Part shown: in pieces, positions 29,616 to 37,984 of the stretch
Layout: each line of letters starts with the position of its first letter
Position numbering within the stretch: the stretch's first letter is position 1
Origin: Streptomyces sp. B21-105
GTDB taxonomy: Bacteria; Actinomycetota; Actinomycetes; Streptomycetales; Streptomycetaceae
NCBI RefSeq assembly: GCF_036898465.1
Contig: NZ_JARUMJ010000001.1
Coordinates: forward strand, 6,262,001-6,326,000
Reading direction: 5' to 3'
Length of the DNA stretch: 64,000 bases
Notes under the pieces: model-generated
Seen by the model: only the letters and a program-made list of their open reading frames with translations
Told to the model about the DNA's origin: nothing
Databases searched by the model: none
Program-made: the position numbers and the translations under genes

Positions 29616-30269
29616 TCACCGGATGCCCAACTCCTGTGCCAGGACCGCCGCTTGCACCCGGCTGCGCAGTCCCAGCTTGCCCAGCAGTCGGCTGACGTGC
29701 GTCTTCACCGTCGCCTCCGCCATGTCGAGGCGTTCGGCGATCCCCGCGTTGGACAGCCCCTGGCCCAGACAGGCGAGCACCTCGCGTTCACGCCGGGTCA
29801 GCGGGTCGAGCGCGGCCGGATCGGCCGCGGGCGTGCGGACCGGGCGCGCGGCGAACTCGGCGATCAGACGGCGTGTCACGGCCGGGGCGATCAGCCCGTC
29901 CCCGGCGGCAACGGTGCGGACCGCGGTCAGCAGATCCCTCGCCTCCGCGGTCTTGAGCAGGAATCCGGCCGCACCGGCCCGCAACGCACCGAACACGTAG
30001 GCGTCGAGGTCGAAAGTGGTCAGGACCAGGACGTCGGCCAGCCCCTCCCCGACGACCTGCCGGGTCGCCGACACCCCGTCCAGGCGCGGCATCTGAATGT
30101 CCATCAGCACCAGGTCCGGCCGCAGCTCCCGGGCCAGCGCCACCGCCTCCTCACCGTCCGCGGCCTCCCCGACCACCTCGATGTCGGGCGCGCTGCGCAG
30201 GATGAGGACGAGTCCGGCACGGACGGCGGACTGGTCCTCGGCGACGAGAACACGGACGACGGAGCTCAT
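29616..30269 (-). CDS. chiR: NarL/FixJ-type response regulator, probable ChiR
   Basis: 217 residues: receiver domain with RVLVAEDQ, acceptor Asp in DLVLMDIQMPRLDG, LVLTTFD and FLLKTAEA, then a LuxR-type helix-turn-helix (LTRREREVLACLGQGLSNAGIAERL, about residues 150-210). Overlaps the kinase gene by four bases, so the pair is one operon reading towards chiC, 24 bases past the chiC repeat. In S. coelicolor a similar pair next to chiC is ChiS/ChiR; the symbol rests on synteny. Confidence 0.8.
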   Translation of the reverse strand: MSSVVRVLVAEDQSAVRAGLVLILRSAPDIEVVGEAADGEEAVALARELRPDLVLMDIQMPRLDGVSATRQVVGEGLADVLVLTTFDLDAYVFGALRAGAAGFLLKTAEARDLLTAVRTVAAGDGLIAPAVTRRLIAEFAARPVRTPAADPAALDPLTRREREVLACLGQGLSNAGIAERLDMAEATVKTHVSRLLGKLGLRSRVQAAVLAQELGIR

Positions 30270-31462
30270 GCGGGCTCTCCTTCGACGAGGGGGAAGACGG
30301 TGCGGACCGTCCAGCGCGGCCCCTTCGGCCCGGCCTCGAACGTGCCGCCCAGCAGGGCCGCCCGCTCCCGCATGCCGACCAGTCCCGCACCGGAACCGGG
30401 GGCGCGCGGTCCGTCCCGGTGGCCGTACGGACTGCTCACCCGCACGTCGAGCGTGTCGTCGCGCCGGCGCAGCGCGACGGTGACACGGCCGGGGCAGGCG
30501 TGCTTCAGCGCGTTGGTCAGCGACTCCTGCACGATCCGGTACGCGGCGAGTTCGACGGGGACGGGGACCCGGCCGTGGCCGGTGTCCGGGGGCATGTCCA
30601 GGGTCACGTCGAGCCCGTTCGCGCGGGCGCCGTCGACGAGGGCCGCGAGTCCGTCGAGGGTGGCGGCCGCGGCCGGTTCGTGGTCCCCGCTGCCGTCACG
30701 CAGGATCCCGATCAGCCGCCGCATCTCCGCCAGCCCCTCGACGCTGTTCTCGCGGATGACGGACAACGCCTGCCGGGACGTCTCCGGGTCGTCGATGGAG
30801 AGGGCGGCCGTCGAGTGGATGGCGATCGCGGACAGGTGGTTGGCGACCACGTCGTGCAACTCCCGTGCCATCCGCGCCCGTTCGGCGGTGACGGCCTGGG
30901 CCCGGTCCATCTCGGCGAGCAGCGCGGTCTGTTCGGCCCGCAGCCGGGCGGCCTCGGCGGCGTCACGGTGGTTGCGCACGATCCAGCCGGTGGCGGCGGG
31001 CCCGTACGCGACGACGCCCACGACCACGCCGACCAGCAGCGCCTCGGGCACCCGCCATACCGCGAACGGCACCAGCGTCCCCGCCACCGTCAGCAGCCCG
31101 GTGATCCACTGGATGCGGCGGGCGGAGGCGAGCGGGCCGTACAGGACGGCCGCGTACACGAGGTCGGTGAACATCAGGACCGTGGACAGACTGCCCTGGG
31201 TCACGAGGTCCGCGCTGATCGCGGCCGTGCCGGTGAGCAGGGCCGCGCGGGGAGCCGCCCGGCGCAGCACCTCACAGCCGGCCATCACGGCGAGCGGCGC
31301 CAGCACCGGCCAGGGGCCGTCGAACAGCGTGACCCTGGCGCTGGAGGGCCGCGTGCCCAGCCCGATGGCCACCAGCAGCAGCCCGCCGAGCAGTCCGCCG
31401 ACCCCGACGCACACGTCGAAGCGGTGCGGGCGGGGCAGTCGTCGTACGGCCATGCCCTCCAT
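30266..31462 (-). CDS. chiS: DesK/NarX-type sensor histidine kinase, probable ChiS
   Basis: About 398 residues: four or five membrane helices in the first 170 residues, a coiled linker (RLRAEQTALLAEMDRAQAV), the HisKA_3 dimerisation box with the phospho-acceptor His in MARELHDVVANHLSAIAIH, and an HATPase domain with the N box ESLTNALKHA and GAGLVGMRERAALLGG. No extracytoplasmic sensor domain is evident, so the signal may be sensed in the membrane. Start uncertain: ATG at 31462 or the in-frame ATG three codons later. Partner is the adjacent response regulator. Confidence 0.8.
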   Translation of the reverse strand: MEGMAVRRLPRPHRFDVCVGVGGLLGGLLLVAIGLGTRPSSARVTLFDGPWPVLAPLAVMAGCEVLRRAAPRAALLTGTAAISADLVTQGSLSTVLMFTDLVYAAVLYGPLASARRIQWITGLLTVAGTLVPFAVWRVPEALLVGVVVGVVAYGPAATGWIVRNHRDAAEAARLRAEQTALLAEMDRAQAVTAERARMARELHDVVANHLSAIAIHSTAALSIDDPETSRQALSVIRENSVEGLAEMRRLIGILRDGSGDHEPAAAATLDGLAALVDGARANGLDVTLDMPPDTGHGRVPVPVELAAYRIVQESLTNALKHACPGRVTVALRRRDDTLDVRVSSPYGHRDGPRAPGSGAGLVGMRERAALLGGTFEAGPKGPRWTVRTVFPLVEGEPA

Positions 31463-31606
31463 CCAACACGCCTCGTGCGGCGCGCGCCTGCTCCCCGGGG
31501 ACGGTCCCGAACTGCATCTTTCGATGTACCGCGACCTCGTCAACGGCGACGACGAATCCGGCAGGCCGGGACGGGAGCCTGGGACGGTGAGCGAGAGGAG
31601 CGAACC

Positions 31607-32176
31607 GTGGTCGTCACACTGATCATCGCCTGCGAGGTGGCCTTCTGGGTGCTGCTGGCCGCCGGGCTGGCCTTCCGGTACGTGCTGCGGATGCCGCGGC
31701 TGGGCCTCGCCCTGCTGCTGTGCGAGCCGTTGCTGGAGATCGTGCTGTTCGCCGTGACCGCGACCGACCTCAGGAACGGCGCCGAGCCGGACTGGCGGCA
31801 CGGACTCGCCGCCGTCTACATAGGCTTCACCGTGGGCCTCGGCCACTCCACGATCAAGTGGGCCGACGCCCGCGTCGCCCACCGCTTCGCGGGCGGTCCG
31901 CCGCCCGTACGACCGCCGAAGTACGGCAGGGCCCGCGCCGTTCACGAATGGAAGGTCGCGGGCCGCTGGACCCTCGCCGCCCTGGTCGCCGTCGCCCTGC
32001 TCCAGGCGGCCGTCTGGTACGTCGGCGGCGACGGCGACACCGGCTCGCTGCGGGCATGGCAGCAGCGGATGCTGTTCGTCGTCGGCGTCAACGTCGTCAT
32101 CGCCGCGAGCTACACCCTCTTCCCTAAGCGGGAACCCAAGGGCGGCCCGGAGCGGGAACCGGCCAAGATGGGCTAG
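31607..32176 (+). CDS. conserved hypothetical membrane protein
   Basis: 189 residues with about five membrane helices. The segment TDLRNGAEPDWRHGLAAVYIGFTVGLGHSTIKWADARVAHRF between helices 2 and 4 is well conserved in style and contains His and Asp residues. Function unknown. GTG start behind GAGAGGAGCG. Divergent from the ChiS-like kinase with 144 bases between starts, and convergent with the adenosyltransferase: the stop codons share the palindrome CTAG at 32173-32176. Confidence 0.82.
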   Translation: MVVTLIIACEVAFWVLLAAGLAFRYVLRMPRLGLALLLCEPLLEIVLFAVTATDLRNGAEPDWRHGLAAVYIGFTVGLGHSTIKWADARVAHRFAGGPPPVRPPKYGRARAVHEWKVAGRWTLAALVAVALLQAAVWYVGGDGDTGSLRAWQQRMLFVVGVNVVIAASYTLFPKREPKGGPEREPAKMG

Positions 32177-32745
32177 CGCTCGCCGCCCGGCACCCACAGC
32201 ACGTCGCCGACCGCCTTGTTGGCCGTGCGGGCGAGGATGAACAACAGGTCGGACAGCCGGTTGAGGTAGGTCGCGGTGAGCGGGTTCATCTGCTCGCCGT
32301 GCGCCTCCAGGGCGGCCCAGGTGGAGCGTTCGGCGCGTCGGACCACCGTGCACGCCTGATGCAGCAGGGCCGCGCCCGGGGTGCCGCCGGGCAGGATGAA
32401 CGACCGCAGCTTGTCCAACTGCGCGTTGAAACGGTCGCAGTCCGCCTCCAGCCGGTCGATGTAGAACTGCTCGACCCTCAGGGGCGGGAACTCCGGGTTC
32501 TCCACGACCGGCGTCGACAGGTCGGCGCCCACGTCGAACAGATCGTTCTGGACGCGCACCAGAACCTCGGCCGTCTCCTCGTCGAGTCCGCCCAGTGCGA
32601 GGGCCGTGCCGATGACCGCGTTCGCCTCGTTGGCATCGGCGTAGGCGGCGATCCGCAGATCGGTCTTGGCGACCCGGCTCATGTCGCCGAGAGCGGTGGT
32701 GCCCTGGTCGCCGGTCCTGGTGTAGATGCGCGTCAGATTGACCAT
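32173..32745 (-). CDS. PduO-type ATP:cob(I)alamin adenosyltransferase
   Basis: 190 residues of an all-helical trimeric enzyme that adds the adenosyl group to cob(I)alamin, giving coenzyme B12. The ATP loop is IYTRTGDQGTTALGD at the N terminus; FILPGGTPGAALLHQACTVVRRAER and YLNRLSDLLFILAR are the signature of the PduO/MMAB group. The product is the cofactor of methylmalonyl-CoA mutase, whose epimerase and chaperone MeaB are encoded at 49-52 kb in this window. ATG-equivalent start at 32745. Confidence 0.94.
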   Translation of the reverse strand: MVNLTRIYTRTGDQGTTALGDMSRVAKTDLRIAAYADANEANAVIGTALALGGLDEETAEVLVRVQNDLFDVGADLSTPVVENPEFPPLRVEQFYIDRLEADCDRFNAQLDKLRSFILPGGTPGAALLHQACTVVRRAERSTWAALEAHGEQMNPLTATYLNRLSDLLFILARTANKAVGDVLWVPGGER

Positions 32746-32845
32746 GCCGCCAATCTAGTGCCGTGACCGGGAAGGTTCACCGGCGCGTGACGCCCGCCTG
32801 CTCAGTACGGGGCCAATCGGAGTGAATCGGACAGGATTTGACGAC

Positions 32846-32896
32846 GTGACCGGCGTCTCACGCCGTGAGACGTGAGACGCGTTACTAACCGGTCAC
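32846..32896. promoter_or_regulatory. nested inverted repeats between the adenosyltransferase and STAS genes
   Basis: An inner perfect repeat CGTCTCAC (32854-32861) / GTGAGACG (32865-32872) is enclosed by a second, GTGACCGG (32846-32853) / CCGGTCAC (32889-32896), with a third half-site TGAGACG at 32873. It lies in a 427-base gap (32746-33172) about 100 bases from the divergent adenosyltransferase start. An operator or cruciform is possible; I do not recognise the protein that would bind it. Confidence 0.5.
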
Positions 32897-32965
32897 GCAG
32901 CGCCTCGCGACCGCTAATCTCCGGCCGAGAGACAGACGGACAGGCAACCGGGGCGGCTGCGCCGG

Positions 32966-33163
32966 ATGGTTGACGCCGGTGACATCGGGCGTGTGAACGG
33001 GCAGGGCTCTACAGGCACCGGAACCGCACAGGTCCCAGAGGCCTCACCCGTGCGAGTGAATTGGGTATCGGTTCGCTCACAGACGGCAACCTCTGACCGC
33101 TTCTCGCAGTCAGAGGATGCAACACCGGACACCACCACCGCGGAGCACGAGACGCACGCTTAG
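32966..33163 (+). CDS. possible small protein upstream of the STAS gene
   Basis: An ATG at 32966 opens 65 codons ending in TAG nine bases before the STAS gene's ATG. The product is hydrophilic, rich in Thr, Ser, Asp and Glu, with no recognisable domain. Third-position GC is lower than in neighbouring genes and no clear ribosome binding site precedes it, so it may be non-coding leader. Noted because it fills the gap and ends directly at the next gene's binding site (GGGGAGCG). Confidence 0.2.
   Translation: MVDAGDIGRVNGQGSTGTGTAQVPEASPVRVNWVSVRSQTATSDRFSQSEDATPDTTTAEHETHA
33090..33116 (+). promoter_or_regulatory. 8-bp hairpin before the STAS gene
   Basis: CCTCTGAC (33090-33097) pairs with GTCAGAGG (33109-33116) around an 11-base loop, 57 bases before the ATG at 33173. 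Possible leader structure. Confidence 0.4.
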
Positions 33164-33172
33164 GGGAGCGCT

Positions 33173-33496
33173 ATGCACATCAAGGGCGACCACGTCGAGC
33201 TGGTCGTCGGGGGCCGCCTCGACGTCCGCAGCGCGGCGGACGCCCGTACGGCCCTGCACACGGCCGTCGACGACGGAGTCGGCGACCTGGTGCTCGACCT
33301 GTCCGGACTCGACTCGTGGGACGCCACCGGACTCGGCGTCATCATGGGCGTCCACCGGCGGGCCGGCCGCTGCGGCCGGCGCCTGGTGCTGCGCGGCGTG
33401 CCGCCGCAGATGCAACGCCTGCTGGTGGCCACCCGGCTGCACCGGATCCTCGCCATCGAGGGCGGCATCGGAGTGGAGTCCCTGCCCCGCGTGTGA
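33173..33496 (+). CDS. STAS-domain protein, anti-sigma factor antagonist-like
   Basis: 107 residues, one STAS domain (SpoIIAA-like). The phosphorylation loop reads LDLSGLDSWDATGLGVIMG; in SpoIIAA it is D-S-S-G with Ser58 phosphorylated by the anti-sigma kinase. Here the pair is Ala-Thr, so a threonine could be the target. ATG behind TAGGGGAGCGCT. No anti-sigma kinase or sigma factor gene is adjacent. It precedes the STAND-like ATPase gene on the same strand with a 259-base gap, so they may be unrelated. Confidence 0.85.
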   Translation: MHIKGDHVELVVGGRLDVRSAADARTALHTAVDDGVGDLVLDLSGLDSWDATGLGVIMGVHRRAGRCGRRLVLRGVPPQMQRLLVATRLHRILAIEGGIGVESLPRV

Positions 33497-33755
33497 CGCG
33501 ACAGGGGCTGTGGCCTGCGGCGGGAAGCGTGCGGCGGGCGCGACGGGTGCGAGCGGCCCGACGCAATCCTCACGAGACCGTGACTCTTCAGGCGGCCCGG
33601 CACCCCGGACTGTCGTAGATACTGTGCGAAGGTTTACGGTTCGACTGCCCGCCGCCCGCAGCCCTCGAGCGGGCACCGGACCAGAAGCGACAGCCCAGTG
33701 TGCGGCAAGGCCGGGAGGGGCTACCGCCACACGACGCTTTTGGGGGGCTTGACCC

Positions 33756-36401
33756 ATGGACCCGAACACCCGGGGACCCGAGGAGCACGGCCACGACCAG
33801 GGGGACCTCTCCCGGTCGAGCGCCTTCGACTCCGGGCCCGGCCAGACCTCGCGCCCGCGCCCGTCCAGGGACCCCCTCACCCCCGACTTCGGCCAGCCCG
33901 CCCCGGCCCTGGCCCGCACGGTGCGCCTGGTCGCCGGCGACCATCTGCTCACCGTCAACCCCGTCGACGGCAGCGAGATCGAGCTGTGCCCGCCTGGGGG
34001 CACCGCCCGCTCGAGCGCAGCCGAGAGCGGGGGAGAGCGGCCCGGCAGGCCCGCCAGGCGCACGCCCGAGGGGCGCGCCGAGGCCGAACGCGCCGCCAGG
34101 CCGCCCGCCCCCGCCGGAACCGTCCCGCCCGCGCAGCCGCTCCTGGGCCGTCAGGACGAACGCGAACAGCTGGTCCGTCTCCTCGCCCGCGGCCGCTCCG
34201 TCCGTCTCACCGGCGCCCCCGGCTCCGGCCGCACCAGCCTCCTCGACCTGGTCGCCGAGGACTGCGAGGACCTCGCCCCCGACGGCGTCGTCCGTCTCAG
34301 CGGCCGCCTGCGCACCGCCGCAGACCTGCTGCACGACCTCTTCCACGCCGTCTACGACGCCCCGCGGCACCGCCCCGACGGGGACGAGCTGCGCGACCTG
34401 GTCCGCGAGGTCGGCGCGGTCGTGGTGGTCGACGACCTCGACCTCGGCGGCGCCGACCTCGACGAGCTGCTGGACGCGACGCCCGAGTGCGCCTTCCTGC
34501 TCGGCGTGACGCCGGACACCCCGCCGCCCTCCGTGGACTCCGCCGTCGAGGAGGTCGTCCTCAGCGGTCTCGACCGTGCGGGCGGCGTCGAGGTCATCGA
34601 GCGTGCCGTCGGCCGCGTCCTCACCGAGGAGGAGGCCAACTGGGCCGGCGACCTGTGGTTCGAGTCCGAGGGCCTGCCGCTGCGGTTCGTGCAGGCCGGC
34701 GCGCTCCTCGCGCAGCGCGACCGGCTGCGGGCCGGCGCCGACGCGGTCGACGTGTTCGGTGTCTTCGAGGACGTCCGGCCGCTGCCCGGCCCCGTCGACG
34801 CGGCCGCCGGGGCCGGGGAGGCCGAGGGGATACCCCTGCCCTCCCTCGGCGAGGCCGCCGCCCCCGCCCCGCTGCTCGCCGCCCGCCTCAGCGCCTCCGC
34901 CCGCGCCACCCTGCGACTCGCCGTCGCCCTCGGCGGCGAGGTCCCGCACCAGGCCCATCTGCCGGCCCTGGTCGGCGACACCCACGCCGACGCCGCCCTC
35001 GGCGAGCTGGCCGGCTGCGGGCTCGTCTCCCCGGTCGGCACCCGCTACCGGCTCGCCGCCGGCGTCCAGACCCAGCTCGAGGCCGCCGGGTACGCCGACG
35101 ACGTCGAGACCCGCGCCCGCGCCGCCGCCCAGCACTACGCCTGGTGGACCGGGCACCCCTCGGTCACCCCGGAACGGGTCTGCGCGGAGGCCGACGCCGT
35201 CCTCGCCGCCCTCGCGGCCGTCGTCGCGGACACCACCCGGCCCGAGGAGGGCGAGGAGGTCACCGCCGTCCGGCTCGCCCGCACGGCGGCGCCCGCGTTC
35301 GCCGCGGGACTGCAGTGGAGCGCCTGGTCGAGCGCTCTGCACGAAGGCGCGGAGGCCGCCCGGCTCGCGGCGCAGTCCGCGGACCGCGCCTACTTCCACC
35401 ATGAGCTCGGCGTCCTCGCGCTGTGCACCGGGGACCTGGACCGGGCCCGTTCCGAGCTGGAGGCCTCGCTCGCCCTGCGCGGCACGATCGCCGACAAGCG
35501 CGGCACCGTGGCCGGCCGCCGTGCCCTCGCGCTGGTCGCCGACCGCTCGGGCGACGTGCCCGGCCTGCCCGTCGCGACGTTCGGCGACGAGACGCTCGAC
35601 GTCCGCCGCGAGGAGCAGGCGTCCCCGCCCCACGGCGTCCGGGCGGCGCACCCGGCCTTTCCGCCTCACGGCGTCCAGGCGGCGGCGCACCCGGCCTCCC
35701 CGCCGGAGGCCGAGACCCTCGTCGCCCGCCGCGAACCGCCCGCCGCGGCGACCCGCCACAGCCGCGGCGGTCTGCGCGGCCTCGCCCGCCGCAACCTGGT
35801 CGGCGTCGGCGCGGGCGCGCTGCTCGTCGCCGTGCTCGGCACGGTGGTCACGCTCGGCGCGACCTCGAACAAGGACGCCGGTGACCCCTCCGACCGGGTC
35901 GGCGTCAACCCGTCCGTCTCCACCGGGGTCGACGGCGGTGACCTCGGCGCGGACCTTCCCGGCGACGACAAGGGCTCCGCCGACACGGGTGAGGCGACCA
36001 GCAGGCCCACGGACCCGGGCCCGGACGGAACCATGGGCACCTCGGACGACCCGACGCCCACGGGATCGGCGACGCCGTCGGCGGGGGCGAGCAGCTCGGA
36101 GGATCCCGGGGACGGGGACGGGAAGCCCTCCGGATCCCCCAAGCCGCCGCCGTCGCCGAGCTCGACGGCCAAGCCGCCGTCGGGAACGCCGACGGGGCCG
36201 ACGGGGCAGCCCAGCGACACGCCCAGCGGCACCCCTACGGGATCGACGCCGTCCGGCACGCCGTCCGGCACGCCCTCCGGCGACACCTCGGTCTCGGGCG
36301 GCAACTCCATGTCCTCCGCGCCCGTGGGCGGCACGATGAGCTCCCCCGGGCTTGTCGGGCCCTCCGACACGGAGCCGGGTTCGCCGGACGAGGTGATCTG
36401 A
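33756..36401 (+). CDS. membrane-anchored STAND-like ATP-binding protein
   Basis: 881 residues. A disordered N-terminal 120 residues precede an AAA/STAND-type ATPase: P-loop LTGAPGSGRTSL (about 153-160) has Arg where Walker A has Lys, and Walker B reads AVVVVDDLDL. A helical region (about 350-620) with TPR-like segments (HHELGVLALCTGDLDRARSELEASLAL) follows. One membrane helix at about 680-705 and a 175-residue Pro/Ser/Thr/Gly-rich tail with GTPSG repeats predicted outside the cell. Such proteins act as signalling switches; the role is unknown. Arg in place of Lys could weaken ATP hydrolysis. Confidence 0.75.
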   Translation: MDPNTRGPEEHGHDQGDLSRSSAFDSGPGQTSRPRPSRDPLTPDFGQPAPALARTVRLVAGDHLLTVNPVDGSEIELCPPGGTARSSAAESGGERPGRPARRTPEGRAEAERAARPPAPAGTVPPAQPLLGRQDEREQLVRLLARGRSVRLTGAPGSGRTSLLDLVAEDCEDLAPDGVVRLSGRLRTAADLLHDLFHAVYDAPRHRPDGDELRDLVREVGAVVVVDDLDLGGADLDELLDATPECAFLLGVTPDTPPPSVDSAVEEVVLSGLDRAGGVEVIERAVGRVLTEEEANWAGDLWFESEGLPLRFVQAGALLAQRDRLRAGADAVDVFGVFEDVRPLPGPVDAAAGAGEAEGIPLPSLGEAAAPAPLLAARLSASARATLRLAVALGGEVPHQAHLPALVGDTHADAALGELAGCGLVSPVGTRYRLAAGVQTQLEAAGYADDVETRARAAAQHYAWWTGHPSVTPERVCAEADAVLAALAAVVADTTRPEEGEEVTAVRLARTAAPAFAAGLQWSAWSSALHEGAEAARLAAQSADRAYFHHELGVLALCTGDLDRARSELEASLALRGTIADKRGTVAGRRALALVADRSGDVPGLPVATFGDETLDVRREEQASPPHGVRAAHPAFPPHGVQAAAHPASPPEAETLVARREPPAAATRHSRGGLRGLARRNLVGVGAGALLVAVLGTVVTLGATSNKDAGDPSDRVGVNPSVSTGVDGGDLGADLPGDDKGSADTGEATSRPTDPGPDGTMGTSDDPTPTGSATPSAGASSSEDPGDGDGKPSGSPKPPPSPSSTAKPPSGTPTGPTGQPSDTPSGTPTGSTPSGTPSGTPSGDTSVSGGNSMSSAPVGGTMSSPGLVGPSDTEPGSPDEVI

Positions 36402-36430
36402 GCCGCGGGGGCACGCCCCCCGGCACACGA

Positions 36431-36464
36431 CAGGGCCGGGTTCCGCTACGGGAACCCGGCCCTG
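36431..36464. terminator. 14-bp perfect hairpin between convergent genes
   Basis: CAGGGCCGGGTTCC (36431-36444) and GGAACCCGGCCCTG (36451-36464) pair perfectly around GCTACG. It lies between the ends of the STAND-like gene and nucS and can serve both strands. Confidence 0.85.
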
Positions 36465-36502
36465 GTCGTCGTACGGACGTCGTGGGGACGCCGTACCGGG
36501 CG

Positions 36503-37183
36503 TCAGAACAGCCGCAGTTTGTCGTCCTCGATGCCGCGCAGGGCGTTGTAGTCGAGGACCGCGCAGCCGATGCCGCGGTCCGTGGCGAGGACGCGGGCCT
36601 GCGGCTTGATCTCCTGGGCGGCGAACACGCCGCGGACCGGGGCGAGATGCGGGTCGCGGTTCAACAGCTCGAGATAGCGGGTGAGTTGCTCGACCCCGTC
36701 GATCTCGCCGCGCCGCTTGATCTCCACCGCGACGGTCTGCCCGTCCGCGTCCCGGCACAGGATGTCGACCGGGCCGATGGCCGTCATGTACTCGCGGCGG
36801 ATGAGGGTGTAGCCCTCGCCGAGGGTCTCGATGCGGTCCGCGAGCAGTTCCTGGAGGTGCGCTTCCACGCCGTCCTTGATCAGGCCGGGGTCGACGCCCA
36901 GTTCGTGCGACGAGTCGTGGAGGATCTCCTCCATCGTGATGATGAGCTTCTCACCGCCCTTGTTGACGACGGTCCAGACGCCCGCCACGCCGTCGGAGTC
37001 CCCCGCGTCCTCCTTCAGCGTGCAGGGCGGCGACATCCAGTTGAGGGGCTTGTAGGCCCGGTCGTCCGCGTGGATGGAGACGCTGCCGTCCGCCTTCACC
37101 AGGATCAGACGGGGGGCGGAGGGGAGGTGGGCGGTGAGCCGGCCGGCGTAGTCGACGGAGCACCGGGCGATGACGAGACGCAT
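36503..37183 (-). CDS. nucS: mismatch-specific endonuclease NucS (EndoMS)
   Basis: 226 residues. NucS cuts both strands at mismatches and provides non-canonical mismatch repair in actinobacteria, which lack MutS/MutL. N-terminal dimerisation and DNA-binding domain ([29 protein letters not shown]) and a C-terminal RecB-like nuclease with [31 protein letters not shown]; the Asp, Glu and Lys of D-x(n)-ExK are present. The C terminus IEDDKLRLF resembles the sliding-clamp-binding end of the family. ATG at 37183 matches the known N terminus; a longer frame from 37249 is not needed. Confidence 0.93.
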   Translation of the reverse strand: MRLVIARCSVDYAGRLTAHLPSAPRLILVKADGSVSIHADDRAYKPLNWMSPPCTLKEDAGDSDGVAGVWTVVNKGGEKLIITMEEILHDSSHELGVDPGLIKDGVEAHLQELLADRIETLGEGYTLIRREYMTAIGPVDILCRDADGQTVAVEIKRRGEIDGVEQLTRYLELLNRDPHLAPVRGVFAAQEIKPQARVLATDRGIGCAVLDYNALRGIEDDKLRLF

Positions 37184-37495
37184 GGTCGGCAACGCTATCC
37201 GACGCCCCGCCGTGCAGGCGATCCGCCCGCCCGTCCGCCGGTCCCGCACGTACCGTGCGACCCTTCGGCCCCGCCCCTTTTGATCAGGAAAACCTCTGTT
37301 CGGCTGTGGCCGATTGTGTGCCCAACAAGGCTTCCCTATGTGCTCATTCTCCTGGTGCGGTCACCGTCCGTTGCCTACCGTAGTGAACGGGAGGTCGCGA
37401 TGCGTGTACTCAGCGTGTGCGGTGTTTCGGCATGGCGGACTCCCTTTCCCTGTCCGTCAACCCTCGTCGTTCTCGGGGGTGCGAGAGGAGTACCC
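37184..37495. other. divergent intergenic region between nucS and the SCO5389-family gene
   Basis: 312 bases without a gene. Several AT-richer stretches (37285-37400) suggest promoters for the rightward gene, with TAGTGA and TATGTG boxes, but no clear -35. An ATG at 37400 with the strong site GGGAGG is in frame with the downstream gene and would add 32 residues; codon use there is poor for Streptomyces, so it is more likely untranslated leader or a short leader peptide. Confidence 0.35.
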
Positions 37496-37888
37496 ATGTC
37501 GCTCGACGTCTCACCGGCCCTACTCGATCAGGCCGAGCGAGGCGAGGTCGACGAAGCAGAATTCGTCGACTGCGTCCGGACCTCCCTGCCCTACGCATGG
37601 GAGATGGTCAGCTCCCTGGTGGCCCAGCTGAAGGTGGACGGCGGAGACTTCGCCGACAACCAGACGCCCCCGCCGGGCGAGCAGGCACGCGGGCAGCTGC
37701 TGCGCGCGCTCGCGAGTGACGCCATACGCGGCGCGCTGCAGCGGCACTTCGGTGTGCGGCTCGCCTTCCAGAACTGCCACCGGGTGGCGGTGTTCCCGTT
37801 GGACTCGGCTGTCGACGAGAAGCTGGACCGCTTCACCTCGATCCGCAGCCAGGTGCTCAACCAGTCCCCGGAATTCCGGGACTGCTGA
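37496..37888 (+). CDS. SCO5389-family conserved protein
   Basis: 130 residues, soluble, no membrane helix. It begins MSLDVSPALLDQAERGEVDEAEFVDCV, followed by LPYAWEMVSSLVAQL, and is highly conserved in streptomycetes where it follows nucS divergently. Function unknown. ATG at 37496 behind GAGAGGAG. Confidence 0.85.
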   Translation: MSLDVSPALLDQAERGEVDEAEFVDCVRTSLPYAWEMVSSLVAQLKVDGGDFADNQTPPPGEQARGQLLRALASDAIRGALQRHFGVRLAFQNCHRVAVFPLDSAVDEKLDRFTSIRSQVLNQSPEFRDC

Positions 37889-37984
37889 CGGCATGACGAC
37901 GTCGCTTGCCGCTCCTGACGCGGGAGGTCTCCAGCACCACGGGAGCATCACGGGAGCGGCAGGCTCCGCGGCCGGCTGGGCCGC

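Noticed and set aside
33588..36758. 1056-residue frame antisense to the STAND-like gene
   Set aside because: Antisense shadow; crosses a perfect terminator hairpin.
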